A stretch of 64,000 nucleotides of DNA from DLKC01 sp002478885 (GCA_046329585.1 JAXLUI010000001.1:682001-746000); one strand, 5' to 3'; counted from the first letter of the stretch, positions 35,547 through 45,252 are shown. A program made the numbers and translations. Notes: generated by a model from the sequence alone, not told the origin.

Positions 35547-38084
35547 ATGATAATCAACCAGTTACGTCAATTTCCATATTGGCATATAAATAGACAATTG
35601 CAGAATGTGTCAAATCCAAAAAACGATATTCGCCTTAAAGAACTGATTTTAAAACTGCGGGATGCCGGTTTACCGGTTTCGCTTGAGCAGACATCGGAGT
35701 ACAGTATTTCCCTTGATTGCAGTTATATGCTGAATGCAAACGGGAGCATGCGCTGGATCTATCCCTCCGCTTCAAAAACTCCTGAATTCCTGAGATTTTA
35801 CCACAGCAACAATTTGCGCTCGACGTTGATCAAGACAATGATCAGCACCGGTTTCTCCATCGGCGCGAAGAAGATGCTTGGTAACGGCAGTTTTACGCTG
35901 TACTGCAACAACAGTTTAAAACCATGGCTGAATAACTGGGCACTTTTTGCAACTACTGCTTTTACAAAAGACAAAGTTTTACTCTGGCATATGGATGCGG
36001 TTAAAAAAAGCCTGTTCACCCGTTTTGCATTCTCGCCAAAAGCAAGTGCTGAATTACAGGACGAGGCTGCTGTGTTAAGATCAGCAGGCAAACTGTCGAA
36101 CGAACTGATAAGTGCGCCAGCATGCCTAAGCGATTCGGCGTTTCATTTTACACAAACCGATGTAATGAATGAGCGTATAACCAAGACTGACCGTATCAAC
36201 CAAATACCCTTAAAAGCATTGACCATGTGGCTTGAAACAGATTTAAAAGAAGCGCCGATCGCTAACAGCAAATGGTTTGAAAAAACCATTGATACCGCCG
36301 AAAACATAAATAGCTGGAAGGATAAAAGAATTGCTGAAAGCTTTTGTGTTAAATACGCAAAACTTACCTCATTCCTGAAAAGCAGGCAATCGATGCCTGT
36401 AAGCACAGCGCACGGCGACTTTACACCATGGAACATTTATATAGAACAGGACAAGCTGGTGATGATCGATTGGGAGTTGTTTGAAACCCAAATGCCTGCG
36501 CTTTATGATGTGTTTCATTTTGTTTACCAGTCGAACTCACTTGCAGGTTTAAAACCCTACAGCCAGATAAGAAAAGAGCTCGATGAATTGTTTGCTCAAC
36601 CGCAGTGGCAAAAATTTATTCGCAAAAACAACATCAGTACAGACCTGGCCGAGCAGTGTTACCTCGCTAAAGTAGTGAGTCATTACCTGCCGGTTTATGC
36701 AAAGCAGCAGGCATGGGATGCACAGGTAAAACGCTCACTTTCGGTTTGGAATGAGGCTCTCACTTACTGGTTGAACAGGTCATCGGTTATGCCTGTAAGA
36801 AAGATTGTATTGCACGATGCCATGTTCTACCTGCACGATATGCCTTATGCGGCGATGAAATTTATTATTGAAACGATCGACGATTTGTCCGAGGCTTCGG
36901 ATATGGACATCTGCATCGAAAAAAAGAATGGGGAAAAGCTGATCGCTCTTTTTAAAAAGAATACGCTTATTAAGCAGGTAAAGGTCATAAGCAAAACATA
37001 TATGAAACAGGTTGAACTATTGCTGAACGATAACAGCCTGTTGTATTTCGACCTGATCAATGATTTTAAAAGAAAGCAGTGGAATTTCCTCAATGCAAAG
37101 AAAGTGATTGGTTCATCGGTTGAAAATCCACACGGGGTAAGAGTTGCAGGAGCAGCTTTTGATTTCCTGTACACCATGCAGTTCTACCAGCTCAACAACA
37201 GCGACATTCCCGAAAAGTATTCGCAATGGTTCAAGCAATACGAAAAACAAATAATGCCGGTTGTGAATAAGGCATTACCAGGCCTTGGAATGAGCTATGA
37301 TGAACTACAGAAAAACGACAAAGAAAAAACCAATAAAATATTTAACCACGTAAAAGAGCAGCCAGGCAATAAAGGATTGTCAAAATTGGGCAATCAACTC
37401 GCTTATTGCTGGGACAATATAAGAAACATGAAACCATCAGCAGGCTATATCATCACATTCAGTGGTGTTGACGGAGCAGGTAAAACAACCATTATCAACA
37501 AAACCAAAAACTTCCTGGAAAAGAACCTTCGCCGGAAAGTGGTGGTACTCAGGCACCGTCCTTCGGTTTTGCCAATGCTGAGTGCATGGAAACATGGCCG
37601 CGAAGCTGCTGAGCAAATGTCGGCCAACACGATGCCAAGACAGGGCAAAAACAAAAGCAGCATCTCTTCCCTGTTCAGGTTTGTTTACTATTATACCGAT
37701 TACCTCCTTGGCCAGTTTTACGTACAGGCAAAATATGTATGGAGAGGAAATGTGGTTGTGTATGACCGCTACTATTTCGACTTCATCAATGACAGCCGCA
37801 GAAGCAACATAGATCTTCCAAAACCATTTACCTCGTGGCTGTACCGTCTTTTGGTAAAACCGGAAATCAATTTCTTTTTGTATGCGCCGGCAGAAACAAT
37901 ATTAAAACGCAAACAGGAAATGGATGAAGCGTCAATAAAAACCCTTACCGCCGATTACCTCGATCTTTTTGAATCGTTGTCTGGCAGGTACAAAAGATCA
38001 TCCTATATATCCATCAGCAATATTGAGATGACCGAGACACTAAGCACCGTCTTTGAAAAGATCAGGATTCAACATTTAAATTAA
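35547..38084 (+). CDS. Fusion of a phosphotransferase (APH/choline kinase fold) and a thymidylate-kinase-like domain
   Basis: An 845-residue two-kinase protein inside the exopolysaccharide cluster. The first half carries the APH catalytic motif H289-G-D291-FTPWN296 and, 20 residues on, the metal-binding IDWE. A linker region (about 430-625) follows. The last 215 residues are a P-loop nucleotide kinase: GVDGAGKTT (640-648), a DRYYFD motif after the fifth strand, and an arginine-rich lid. Neither domain has an obvious transport or transferase role. In this setting it could phosphorylate a sugar, a lipid-linked intermediate or the glycan itself, but the substrate is unknown. It is followed after 18 bases by the tandem glycosyltransferase gene. 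Confidence 0.85.
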   Translation: MIINQLRQFPYWHINRQLQNVSNPKNDIRLKELILKLRDAGLPVSLEQTSEYSISLDCSYMLNANGSMRWIYPSASKTPEFLRFYHSNNLRSTLIKTMISTGFSIGAKKMLGNGSFTLYCNNSLKPWLNNWALFATTAFTKDKVLLWHMDAVKKSLFTRFAFSPKASAELQDEAAVLRSAGKLSNELISAPACLSDSAFHFTQTDVMNERITKTDRINQIPLKALTMWLETDLKEAPIANSKWFEKTIDTAENINSWKDKRIAESFCVKYAKLTSFLKSRQSMPVSTAHGDFTPWNIYIEQDKLVMIDWELFETQMPALYDVFHFVYQSNSLAGLKPYSQIRKELDELFAQPQWQKFIRKNNISTDLAEQCYLAKVVSHYLPVYAKQQAWDAQVKRSLSVWNEALTYWLNRSSVMPVRKIVLHDAMFYLHDMPYAAMKFIIETIDDLSEASDMDICIEKKNGEKLIALFKKNTLIKQVKVISKTYMKQVELLLNDNSLLYFDLINDFKRKQWNFLNAKKVIGSSVENPHGVRVAGAAFDFLYTMQFYQLNNSDIPEKYSQWFKQYEKQIMPVVNKALPGLGMSYDELQKNDKEKTNKIFNHVKEQPGNKGLSKLGNQLAYCWDNIRNMKPSAGYIITFSGVDGAGKTTIINKTKNFLEKNLRRKVVVLRHRPSVLPMLSAWKHGREAAEQMSANTMPRQGKNKSSISSLFRFVYYYTDYLLGQFYVQAKYVWRGNVVVYDRYYFDFINDSRRSNIDLPKPFTSWLYRLLVKPEINFFLYAPAETILKRKQEMDEASIKTLTADYLDLFESLSGRYKRSSYISISNIEMTETLSTVFEKIRIQHLN

Positions 38085-38102
38085 CCCCTTAAGAATAGCC
38101 AA

Positions 38103-40475
38103 ATGAAAACAATTCTTGTAACTGCGTATGCAATCAACCCTTTTAACGGCTCGGAGGACGGCACCGGCTGGAACTTTGTGATGCAGATAGCCCGCCATAA
38201 TAAAGTGATCGCTATAACAAGGAAAAACAACCGCCCGCATATCGAAAGATACCAAGCTGAACATCCTGAGCTTGGTGACAGGTTCAACAAGATCAGCTTT
38301 ATGTATTTCGATTGGCCAAAGAAATTAATATGGTGGAAAAAAGGGCCATTGCTTTCCCTTATTTATTTCTATATGTGGCAATTCACATTGGCGCTATGGC
38401 TTAAAAATAAAAAACTGTCTTTTGATATTGCCCATAACCTCAATTTCCACAACGATTGGACACCTACATTTTTATGGATACTCGGAAAACCACTGGTATG
38501 GGGCCCCGTAGGCCATCACCCAAAAATTCCAAAACAGTTCCTCCTGGAAACCTACGGTAAAAAGGAATACCTGAAAGACCGCTATCTCTGGCTGCTGAAA
38601 AATATTTTCTGGAAACTGGATCCCTTCGTTTTCATCTCGCGAAAAAAAGCAGATCATGTTGTTTGCATCAATAGCGAGGCGCCCAAAAAATTGAAACTGC
38701 CAAAGGAAAAATATACCATCATTCCAGCTGTCGCATCAGAAAAGATCCATAGCGGAACTGCAGATAAAACCATGTTCCGTGTCATTTCTTCAGGAAGATT
38801 TGTGGCATTGAAAGGCTTCGATGTAACAGTAAGTAGTTTTGCCGCTTTCTACAACAGGCTTTCTGCTGAGCAGCAAAGCCATACCGAACTGGTGCTCGTA
38901 GGTACAGGGGAGCAAAAAAGATTGCTCGAAAACATTATCGAAGCTGAAGGCATTCAACATTGTACCCGCATCATCAACTGGATACCCAGAACAGAAATGA
39001 TGCAGTTGTTCAGCTCTTCTTCCGTGTTTCTTTTCCCCACGCATGAAGGCGCCGGCATGGTAGTGCCCGAGGCAATGAGCTATGGCTTGCCCGTGTTGTG
39101 CTGGGATAATTGCGGTCCGGGTGAATTTATTCACCCCTCTTCTAAACTCGCCGTTCCGTACAGATCGTATAGAGAAGGCATTGAAGACTATGCGCAAAAT
39201 TTATACAGGTTGTATACTGATCAATTATTTTACCAACAGGAAAGCCTGCTTGCAACAGAGCGTTACGATGCGCTATTTAACTGGGATATCAAAGGCGACC
39301 AGTTGGACAATATATATTCCTCGATAACCGCAACAAAAAATAAAACGGCTACTACAGAAGCTAAGATCAAAGCCCAGGGCAAACCAAAGATCATCGCAGT
39401 TCATTTGCTGAATGACAGAAGCGGAAGTCCCCTTGTATTCAGGCAGGCGCTTATAACACTCTCAAAAACCAACCAGGTCGATCTATACACCGCAACACCA
39501 TCAGGTGACGGTTTCCTGAGTAACATTCCGGGTATTAAACAACACGACATCTTTTATAAATGGCATTCAAACAAGCTTTTCCTGCTGGTGCTTTTCCTTT
39601 TTGCACAAACATGGTTATTTGCAAAGCTGTTTTTTAAGATCAACAGCAGGGACACCGTTTACATCAATACCCTGCTCCCGTTTGGTGCAGCGCTTGCTGC
39701 AAAGCTTAGAGGCTGCAAAGTGGTTTACCATGTACACGAAGTAAGCGTAAAGCCGCAGGGGTTGAAAAATTTCCTGACAAAGGTCGCTGAGAAAACAGCG
39801 GTCGAGATCATCTTCGTATCAAACTTTGTAAAAGAACAATTCAACTTCATTAAACCCGTTACAAAAGTTGTTTACAATACCCTGCCCGAAAATTTTATCG
39901 AGGAAACAAAACTTGTTGCAGGCAATAATAAGCTTTGGCCTTTTACCGTGCTTATGCTCTGTTCACTAAAAAAATACAAAGGCATATACGAGTTTGTAAA
40001 TCTTTCAAAAAAATTACCACACATCAATTTTATCCTGGTGCTGAATGCCGCTGAGAAAGACGTAGAAATTTTCAGGCAATCGGTAAATGCACCGGCCAAC
40101 TGCTTTATGTTCTCCTCAAAAAGCGATACAGTTCCCTTTTACAGGTTATGCCATCTCGTTGTAAATCTTTCCAATCCTGATGAGTGGGTTGAAACCTTCG
40201 GCATGACGGTGCTGGAAGCTATGCAATGCGGCAGGCCCGTGATTGTCCCACCTGCGGGTGGTGTAACAGAACTGGTGCACGAAGGCCAGGATGGCTTTTA
40301 TGTAAATTCAAGAAACATCGAAGAGCTCTCCCGAAAAGTTGAACTGCTCGCTTCTTCGCCCGACATGTACCAGAGAATGTCTGATACTGCATCAAAGAAC
40401 GCTGCGAATTTCAGCCCGCTGCGATTCAATATCAGCATCGAAATGATTTTCCATAAACTTCAAAAGATCGCATAA
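38103..40475 (+). CDS. Tandem (double) glycosyltransferase family 4 protein
   Basis: A 790-residue protein with two complete GT-B glycosyltransferases. Unit 1 (about 1-405): TAYAINPFNGSEDGTGWN at the N terminus, SGRFVALKGFDV and FLFPTHEGAGMVVPEAMSYGLPVLCWD. Unit 2 (about 425-790): VHLLNDRSGSPLVFRQAL at its start, MLCSLKKYKGIYEF and VNLSNPDEWVETFGMTVLEAMQCGRPVIVPPAGG. Both keep the donor-site acidic pair, so both may be active and could add two sugars in succession. Ends in a good terminator. Confidence 0.9.
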   Translation: MKTILVTAYAINPFNGSEDGTGWNFVMQIARHNKVIAITRKNNRPHIERYQAEHPELGDRFNKISFMYFDWPKKLIWWKKGPLLSLIYFYMWQFTLALWLKNKKLSFDIAHNLNFHNDWTPTFLWILGKPLVWGPVGHHPKIPKQFLLETYGKKEYLKDRYLWLLKNIFWKLDPFVFISRKKADHVVCINSEAPKKLKLPKEKYTIIPAVASEKIHSGTADKTMFRVISSGRFVALKGFDVTVSSFAAFYNRLSAEQQSHTELVLVGTGEQKRLLENIIEAEGIQHCTRIINWIPRTEMMQLFSSSSVFLFPTHEGAGMVVPEAMSYGLPVLCWDNCGPGEFIHPSSKLAVPYRSYREGIEDYAQNLYRLYTDQLFYQQESLLATERYDALFNWDIKGDQLDNIYSSITATKNKTATTEAKIKAQGKPKIIAVHLLNDRSGSPLVFRQALITLSKTNQVDLYTATPSGDGFLSNIPGIKQHDIFYKWHSNKLFLLVLFLFAQTWLFAKLFFKINSRDTVYINTLLPFGAALAAKLRGCKVVYHVHEVSVKPQGLKNFLTKVAEKTAVEIIFVSNFVKEQFNFIKPVTKVVYNTLPENFIEETKLVAGNNKLWPFTVLMLCSLKKYKGIYEFVNLSKKLPHINFILVLNAAEKDVEIFRQSVNAPANCFMFSSKSDTVPFYRLCHLVVNLSNPDEWVETFGMTVLEAMQCGRPVIVPPAGGVTELVHEGQDGFYVNSRNIEELSRKVELLASSPDMYQRMSDTASKNAANFSPLRFNISIEMIFHKLQKIA

Positions 40476-40498
40476 TTAAACCCCAGGCATCATAGACT

Positions 40499-40526
40499 AA
40501 GGCTCCGTTTTCGGAGCCTTTTGTTT
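40499..40526 (+). terminator. Terminator after the tandem glycosyltransferase gene
   Basis: A 9-bp stem AAGGCTCCG / CGGAGCCTT with loop TTTT is followed by TTGTTTTTT. Confidence 0.9.
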
Positions 40527-40551
40527 TTTATAGTTGCCCAAAGAACAGCAT

Positions 40552-40604
40552 GTACAGGAGTGCGACGCAACAGGTGCCGCCATAAAAACATACAGCCGGG
40601 GTAC
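40552..40604 (+). repeat. Bipartite dispersed repeat (class A), copy 10
   Basis: GTACAGGAGTGCGACGCAAC, 22 bases, AGCCGGGGTAC. GTAC is present at both ends of this copy. Confidence 0.88.
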
Positions 40605-40627
40605 AAAATACTTCTTGTTTTTTTGAG

Positions 40628-40672
40628 CCAGGCTTCGCTCCCGCTATCAAGCATTCGTTGCGTCGCACTCTT
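40628..40672 (-). repeat. Bipartite dispersed repeat (class A), copy 11
   Basis: Minus strand: GAAGAGTGCGACGCAAC, 22 bases, AGCCTGG. Tail-to-tail with copy 10, only 23 bases away. Confidence 0.85.
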
Positions 40673-40796
40673 CAGCTGCAGTAACACTACGCAGCATATG
40701 AATGCAGCGGCTACGTATGCGGCGTGGAATAATTTTCCACTAAATAAAAGCGCCCGTTTGAAAAAGGTTGACAACGATTTATTATATGGAATACTT

Positions 40797-40879
40797 TTCC
40801 GTTGTATGGAATTAAACTTAACCTCTGAAATAATTAAACCCTTACCTGCAAAGGGTTTCAGCGTTTGGCACAATATAAG
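40797..40879 (+). promoter_or_regulatory. Sigma-54-type promoter with upstream dyad, DUF1972 glycosyltransferase
   Basis: Perfect dyad TTCC-N7-GGAA at 40797-40811, with an extra GGAA half-site exactly 20 bases upstream (40788-40791). TGGCAC is at 40866-40871, 69 bases after the start of the dyad, with G at the -13 spacing (40879). The start codon follows at 40906. Confidence 0.68.
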
Positions 40880-40905
40880 TTAATACAGGCCAAACTCTAC
40901 AATCC

Positions 40906-42120
40906 ATGAACAGGACAAAAATAGCAGTGATAGGAACCGTTGGTATACCGGCAAAATATGGTGGCTTTGAAACACTGGCCGACCATTTGGTTGAAGAACT
41001 TTCCGGCGATGTCGACTTTACCGTTTATTGTACAAAAAAGAAATACGCAAAAGACCAGCGGCCGGCAACCTATAAAGGCGCGAAATTGGTTTACCTGCCT
41101 TTTGATGCAAATGGCATCCAGAGTATCGTTTACGATTGCATAAGCATTCTTCATGCCATGTTCTTTGCAGATGTATTGTTGATACTGGGAGTGTCAGGCG
41201 GCATTATGTTGCCCTTTGTCCGTTTGTTTACCCGCAAAAAAATTATCATCTCCATTGACGGCATTGAATGGAAAAGAAATAAATGGAGCAAGGCAGCCAG
41301 GCTGTATTTGTTCGCAGCAGAATGGCTGGCGGTAAAATTCTCGCATGCAGATATATCCGACAACGAGTCAATACAGGACTATACTGCCATCCGTTATAAA
41401 ACACTCAGCCATATTATTGAGTATGGAGCCGATCATACAATTGCCGTAAAACCAACACAGGCAGATAAAGAGAAGTATGCGTTTCTTAATAAGCCATACG
41501 CATTTAAAGTGTGCCGCATTGAACCGGAAAACAACATCCATATCGTAACTGAAGCTTTTGCAAAACTGCCCAAGCATACGCTTGTGATCGTAGGCAACTG
41601 GAACAACAGTGAATATGGAAAAGAACTGAAAGAAAAGTATAAGCACTTCAGCAATATTCACCTGCTTGACCCGATCTATAACCAGCGCGAACTTGACCTG
41701 CTTCGCGGCAACTGTCTCGTATATGTACACGGCCATAGCGCCGGTGGAACCAACCCATCGCTTGTTGAAGCCATGTACCTCGGTTTACCCATCGTTGCTT
41801 TTGGAGTGAATTACAATAAAACAACAACCGAGCACCAGGCGTTCTATTTTAAAACAGCTGATGAACTTGAAAACATCATCAGCACGACAAAAATTGCCGA
41901 TCTGAAAAAGAAAGCGGCGGAGATGAAAGACATCGCTGACAGAAGATATACCTGGAAAGTAATCGCCAAGAAATATGCGTTCCTCGCCGAAAAAGTGTTG
42001 AGGTCATCTTCCAAATCTGCGCTTGTTCCAAAGGCCACGCAGAAAATACCAAAGAGAAAACTGTTACAACAAGAATTGGGTCATTTGCAAAACCCATCAT
42101 TGTTCTTCGAAAAAAGATAA
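40906..42120 (+). CDS. Glycosyltransferase with DUF1972 N-terminal domain
   Basis: A 404-residue GT-B glycosyltransferase. The N-terminal VIGTVGIPAKYGGFETLADHLVEEL is the DUF1972 signature found in rhamnosyltransferase-like proteins. The C-terminal half holds YVHGHSAGGTNPSLVEAMYLGLPIVAFGVNYN, the donor-binding region. Starts a second transcript in the cluster, together with the WecA-like gene 31 bases on. Confidence 0.92.
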   Translation: MNRTKIAVIGTVGIPAKYGGFETLADHLVEELSGDVDFTVYCTKKKYAKDQRPATYKGAKLVYLPFDANGIQSIVYDCISILHAMFFADVLLILGVSGGIMLPFVRLFTRKKIIISIDGIEWKRNKWSKAARLYLFAAEWLAVKFSHADISDNESIQDYTAIRYKTLSHIIEYGADHTIAVKPTQADKEKYAFLNKPYAFKVCRIEPENNIHIVTEAFAKLPKHTLVIVGNWNNSEYGKELKEKYKHFSNIHLLDPIYNQRELDLLRGNCLVYVHGHSAGGTNPSLVEAMYLGLPIVAFGVNYNKTTTEHQAFYFKTADELENIISTTKIADLKKKAAEMKDIADRRYTWKVIAKKYAFLAEKVLRSSSKSALVPKATQKIPKRKLLQQELGHLQNPSLFFEKR

Positions 42121-42151
42121 TACTCCCAAACCCAATATTAAAAATACGATC

Positions 42152-43240
42152 ATGAACACTGAACAACTTTTTGCTTACCTGCTACCAACCGTGGTTACAA
42201 TTATTATTGTAATGCTCTTATTGCCATTGTTGATTAAACTAAGTCCCGCGCTAAAACTTGTTGATATACCCAATGAGCGGAAAGTGCACAAGACACCAAT
42301 TCCGGCTATCGGCGGTATGGTGATCGTCGTGTCGGTAATAATCACCTATTTTATAGTGCCTTCGCTGCATACCCTTCTGACCAATAGTATGGCATTCGCT
42401 ATTTGCCTCGTGCTCTTAATGATCACCGGCGTTGTAGACGACAGGTTGAATATATCCGCGGCATTGCGCTTCTTAATCCAGATCGGCTGTGCGGTATTTG
42501 TGGCAGCAAACGGTATAAGGCTCACATCCCTGCACGGCATCCTCGGTTTGTACGAAATTCCTGTGGCAGTTCAATACATGTTAACCGTTACAGTGATCAC
42601 AGGTGTAACAAATGCATTTAATCTGATTGACGGGATCGATGGTCTCGCAGGAAGTTTTTCTGTAATTAATCTTACCGTTCTTTCGATCATAGCAGTGTTA
42701 ACAGGCCAGGAGCAATGGTTGGCGCTCTTTCTGCCGCTTGTTGCAGCCTTGCTGGTATTCCTGAAATATAACTGGCGCCCCGCTAAGGTATTCATGGGTG
42801 ACGGCGGCTCGCTTTTCTTTGGATTTTTCACGGTAACCAGCGGCATTATGCTGATCGAAAAGTCATTCGCCACAAATAACAGTTTCTCCACCACGTTCAT
42901 GCTGGTAATTTCCGCTGCGTGTATCATCCCCGTTGTCGACACTGTCCGGGTATTTTACCAGCGTATGCAAAAAGGCAGATCACCTTTCTCGGCTGATAAG
43001 AACCATTTACATCATTGGCTCATTAAACATTACATGGTGCATTCTCAGGCTACCAGGAAGCTCCTGCGTATGCAAATCATGCTCATTGTTTTATCTATCG
43101 GCGCTTCATTTTTTATGAATATAACAGTGGTAATTGTATCACAGGCGTTATTCGTTTTACTCTACACTAAACTGCTTAAATTCAATAATTTATTCTTCCG
43201 TTGGTATCGATACATTAAAACTGTAGAAAGCAGGGCATAA
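42152..43240 (+). CDS. Undecaprenyl-phosphate sugar-1-phosphate transferase (WecA/MraY family)
   Basis: A 362-residue inner-membrane enzyme with about ten helices. It starts the lipid-linked repeat unit by transferring a sugar-1-phosphate, usually GlcNAc-1-P, to undecaprenyl phosphate. Visible motifs: IPNERKVHKTPIPAIGG, MITGVVDDRLN (Asp-Asp), NAFNLIDGIDGLAG, FMGDGGSLFFGF and a loop with HLHHWL. The start at 42152 (MNTEQLFAYLLP) is chosen over a longer frame overlapping the previous gene. Confidence 0.94.
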   Translation: MNTEQLFAYLLPTVVTIIIVMLLLPLLIKLSPALKLVDIPNERKVHKTPIPAIGGMVIVVSVIITYFIVPSLHTLLTNSMAFAICLVLLMITGVVDDRLNISAALRFLIQIGCAVFVAANGIRLTSLHGILGLYEIPVAVQYMLTVTVITGVTNAFNLIDGIDGLAGSFSVINLTVLSIIAVLTGQEQWLALFLPLVAALLVFLKYNWRPAKVFMGDGGSLFFGFFTVTSGIMLIEKSFATNNSFSTTFMLVISAACIIPVVDTVRVFYQRMQKGRSPFSADKNHLHHWLIKHYMVHSQATRKLLRMQIMLIVLSIGASFFMNITVVIVSQALFVLLYTKLLKFNNLFFRWYRYIKTVESRA

Positions 43241-43281
43241 ATTTCCATTAAAAAGAACTAAGGCTTATTTTTTTTCATAAA

Positions 43282-44649
43282 TTGGACAAAATCCAAAAAG
43301 TGGAAAACTATAAAATTTTCATTGTAGAGGATGACCCATGGTATGGAGAGATCCTCGAATATCACCTAAGCCTCAATCCGGATTATAATATCACGAGATT
43401 TACATCGGGCAAAGACTGTTTGGCTAACCTGCACAACAAGCCAAATCTTATTACAATAGACTATTCCTTGCCCGATACCAACGGCGAAGAGTTGTACAAA
43501 AAAATAAAGGAAATCAATCACGATATCCCGGTCATTGTCATTAGCGGGCAGGATGATGTATCTACTGCCGTCTCGTTGCTCAAACAGGGCGTTTCAGACT
43601 ATCTGGTAAAAGACGATAACACAAAAGACCTGCTTTGGAATGCTGTCATCAAAATCAGGGAAAAACAAAACCTGAAACAGGAAATTGAACAGTTGCGCGA
43701 GGAACTGGGCAAGAAATACCAGTTCGATAAATTTATCAAAGGCAACAGCAACGCGATCAGGAAAACCTTCTCGCTCATAGAAAAAGCAGCACGTACCAAT
43801 ATAAATGTTTCCATCACGGGCGAAACAGGCACCGGGAAAGAATTGGTAGCTAAAGCAATTCACTATCATTCAGACAGGGCTAAAAAACCTTTTATAGCCG
43901 TAAACGTCTCAGCCATTCCAAAAGAATTAATCGAAAGCGAACTTTTTGGTCACGAGAAAGGCGCATTTACTGGTGCCATAACCCGCAAGATCGGTAAGTT
44001 TGAAGAAGCCAATAAAGGCACCCTCTTTCTCGACGAAATGGGCGAAATGGATCCCTCCCTTCAAAGCAAATTACTGCGTGTGCTGCAGGAAAGAGAACTT
44101 ACAAGAGTTGGAGGAAACGAAACAGTAAAATTTGACATCCGGTTAATCGTTGCTACCCATAAAAACCTGTTGGATGAAGTAAAAAAAGGCAACTTCAGGG
44201 AAGATCTTTATTACCGCATCATGGGCCTGCCAATTGAACTACCCCCGTTAAGAGACCGCGACAACGACATCATCCTGCTGGCAAAGTTTTTCCTAGAAGA
44301 ATTCTGTAAGGAAAATAAAATGCCCGCCATTCAACTGTCGACCGCAGCCAAAGAAAAGCTGCTCAAATACAGCTATCCCGGAAACATAAGAGAGTTAAAA
44401 GCGGTAGTAGAACTGGCAGCTGTTATGTGCAACGGTTCAGAGCTCAGTGCAGACGAATTGCAACTGACTTCAATAATAAAAAGCGATGCCTTGCTCAACG
44501 AAGAAAAAACATTGAAATCTTATACCATCGATATTATCAAACACTACCTGGAAAAATACAACAGCAATGTGCTTAAAGTAGCTGAGAAACTCGATATAGG
44601 CAAGTCTACCATCTACAAGATGATTCAACTAAAAGAAATCGAAATCTAA
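43282..44649 (+). CDS. Sigma-54-dependent response regulator (NtrC family)
   Basis: About 455 residues in three parts: receiver (about 10-125, acidic EDD, phospho-acceptor in TIDYSLP, ISGQ), AAA+ ATPase (about 150-385) with Walker A GETGTGKE and the sigma-54-contacting loop GAFTGA (227-232), and a Fis-type helix-turn-helix at the end (VAEKLDIGKSTIYKM). It would bind upstream DNA dyads and activate sigma-54 promoters when phosphorylated. The first codon appears to be TTG (43282); a GTG at 43300 is an alternative, both leaving the receiver intact. The H-NOX gene starts four bases after its stop. Likely activator of the TTCC-N7-GGAA promoters described here. Confidence 0.93.
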   Translation: MDKIQKVENYKIFIVEDDPWYGEILEYHLSLNPDYNITRFTSGKDCLANLHNKPNLITIDYSLPDTNGEELYKKIKEINHDIPVIVISGQDDVSTAVSLLKQGVSDYLVKDDNTKDLLWNAVIKIREKQNLKQEIEQLREELGKKYQFDKFIKGNSNAIRKTFSLIEKAARTNINVSITGETGTGKELVAKAIHYHSDRAKKPFIAVNVSAIPKELIESELFGHEKGAFTGAITRKIGKFEEANKGTLFLDEMGEMDPSLQSKLLRVLQERELTRVGGNETVKFDIRLIVATHKNLLDEVKKGNFREDLYYRIMGLPIELPPLRDRDNDIILLAKFFLEEFCKENKMPAIQLSTAAKEKLLKYSYPGNIRELKAVVELAAVMCNGSELSADELQLTSIIKSDALLNEEKTLKSYTIDIIKHYLEKYNSNVLKVAEKLDIGKSTIYKMIQLKEIEI

Positions 44650-44653
44650 CAGC

Positions 44654-45199
44654 ATGTACGGAATAATCAACAGGGCATTGGAAGAACTGGTAATAGCCAA
44701 CTTCGGGCAGGAAAAATGGCTCGCGGTAAAACAACGCAGTGCTGTAGAGGCAGACTTTTTCATTAGTAACGAAGCTTACGATGACGCGATCACGTATAAG
44801 CTTGCTACCGCAGTGTCTGAAGAAATGAATATGCCCTTAAGCGATGTGATGACTGCTTTCGGGGAGTGGTGGATCGTAGAAACAGGTAAAGAAAAATATG
44901 GCGGGCTTATGGATATATCAGGCCATTCCTTCGGCGAATTCCTGGTAAATCTCCCGGCGTTTCACAACAGGGTTATGCTTATTTATCCAAAGCTTACACC
45001 GCCTGAATTTAAAGTAACAGATGTTGAGGCAAACAGTCTTCAATTGCACTATTTTTCGAAAAGAGCTGGACTTAAAGATTTCGTAACGGGCCTGTTACAG
45101 GGTCTGGCAAAAACATACAAAGCGGTTATTGAAATACAACTGATCAAAAGCCGCGATGCCGGCGACGATCATGAAGTATTTTATGTAAAGTGGAATTAA
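44654..45199 (+). CDS. H-NOX haem nitric-oxide-binding protein
   Basis: A 181-residue stand-alone H-NOX domain. The proximal haem ligand is His104 (PAFHNRV), the conserved proline of the haem pocket is Pro117, and the haem-propionate motif Y-x-S-x-R is Y133-F-S135-K-R137. In oxygen-binding members a distal Tyr follows five residues after this Arg; here that region reads AGLKDF with no Tyr, which favours a nitric-oxide-selective sensor. It lies between a sigma-54 response regulator and an HNOBA-containing hybrid kinase, the usual kind of partner. Confidence 0.93.
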   Translation: MYGIINRALEELVIANFGQEKWLAVKQRSAVEADFFISNEAYDDAITYKLATAVSEEMNMPLSDVMTAFGEWWIVETGKEKYGGLMDISGHSFGEFLVNLPAFHNRVMLIYPKLTPPEFKVTDVEANSLQLHYFSKRAGLKDFVTGLLQGLAKTYKAVIEIQLIKSRDAGDDHEVFYVKWN

Positions 45200-45203
45200 T
45201 ATC

Positions 45204-45252
45204 GGCCGGCCAGCAGGTCATACATTAAGCTGCTGTTGCGTCGCACACTTGT
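45204..45252 (-). repeat. Bipartite dispersed repeat (class A), copy 12
   Basis: Minus strand: GCACAAGTGTGCGACGCAAC, about 22 bases, GGCCGG. Head-to-head with copy 13. Confidence 0.82.

Larger units (their letters stand above)
40476..40905. other. 430-base intergenic region with terminator, inverted repeat pair and sigma-54-type promoter
   Basis: Contains the terminator at 40499-40526, two class A repeats facing each other (40552-40604, 40628-40672) and the promoter at 40797-40879. No gene recognised. Confidence 0.7.

Noticed and set aside
35483..35593. A TTCC-N7-GGAT dyad and a TGGCAT box with the right -13 G, 97 bases apart, at the start of the two-kinase gene
   Set aside because: The -24-like box lies inside the coding sequence (35580), so the promoter would start after the ATG at 35547. 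It may mean a later start codon, but no good in-frame ATG follows; treated as chance.
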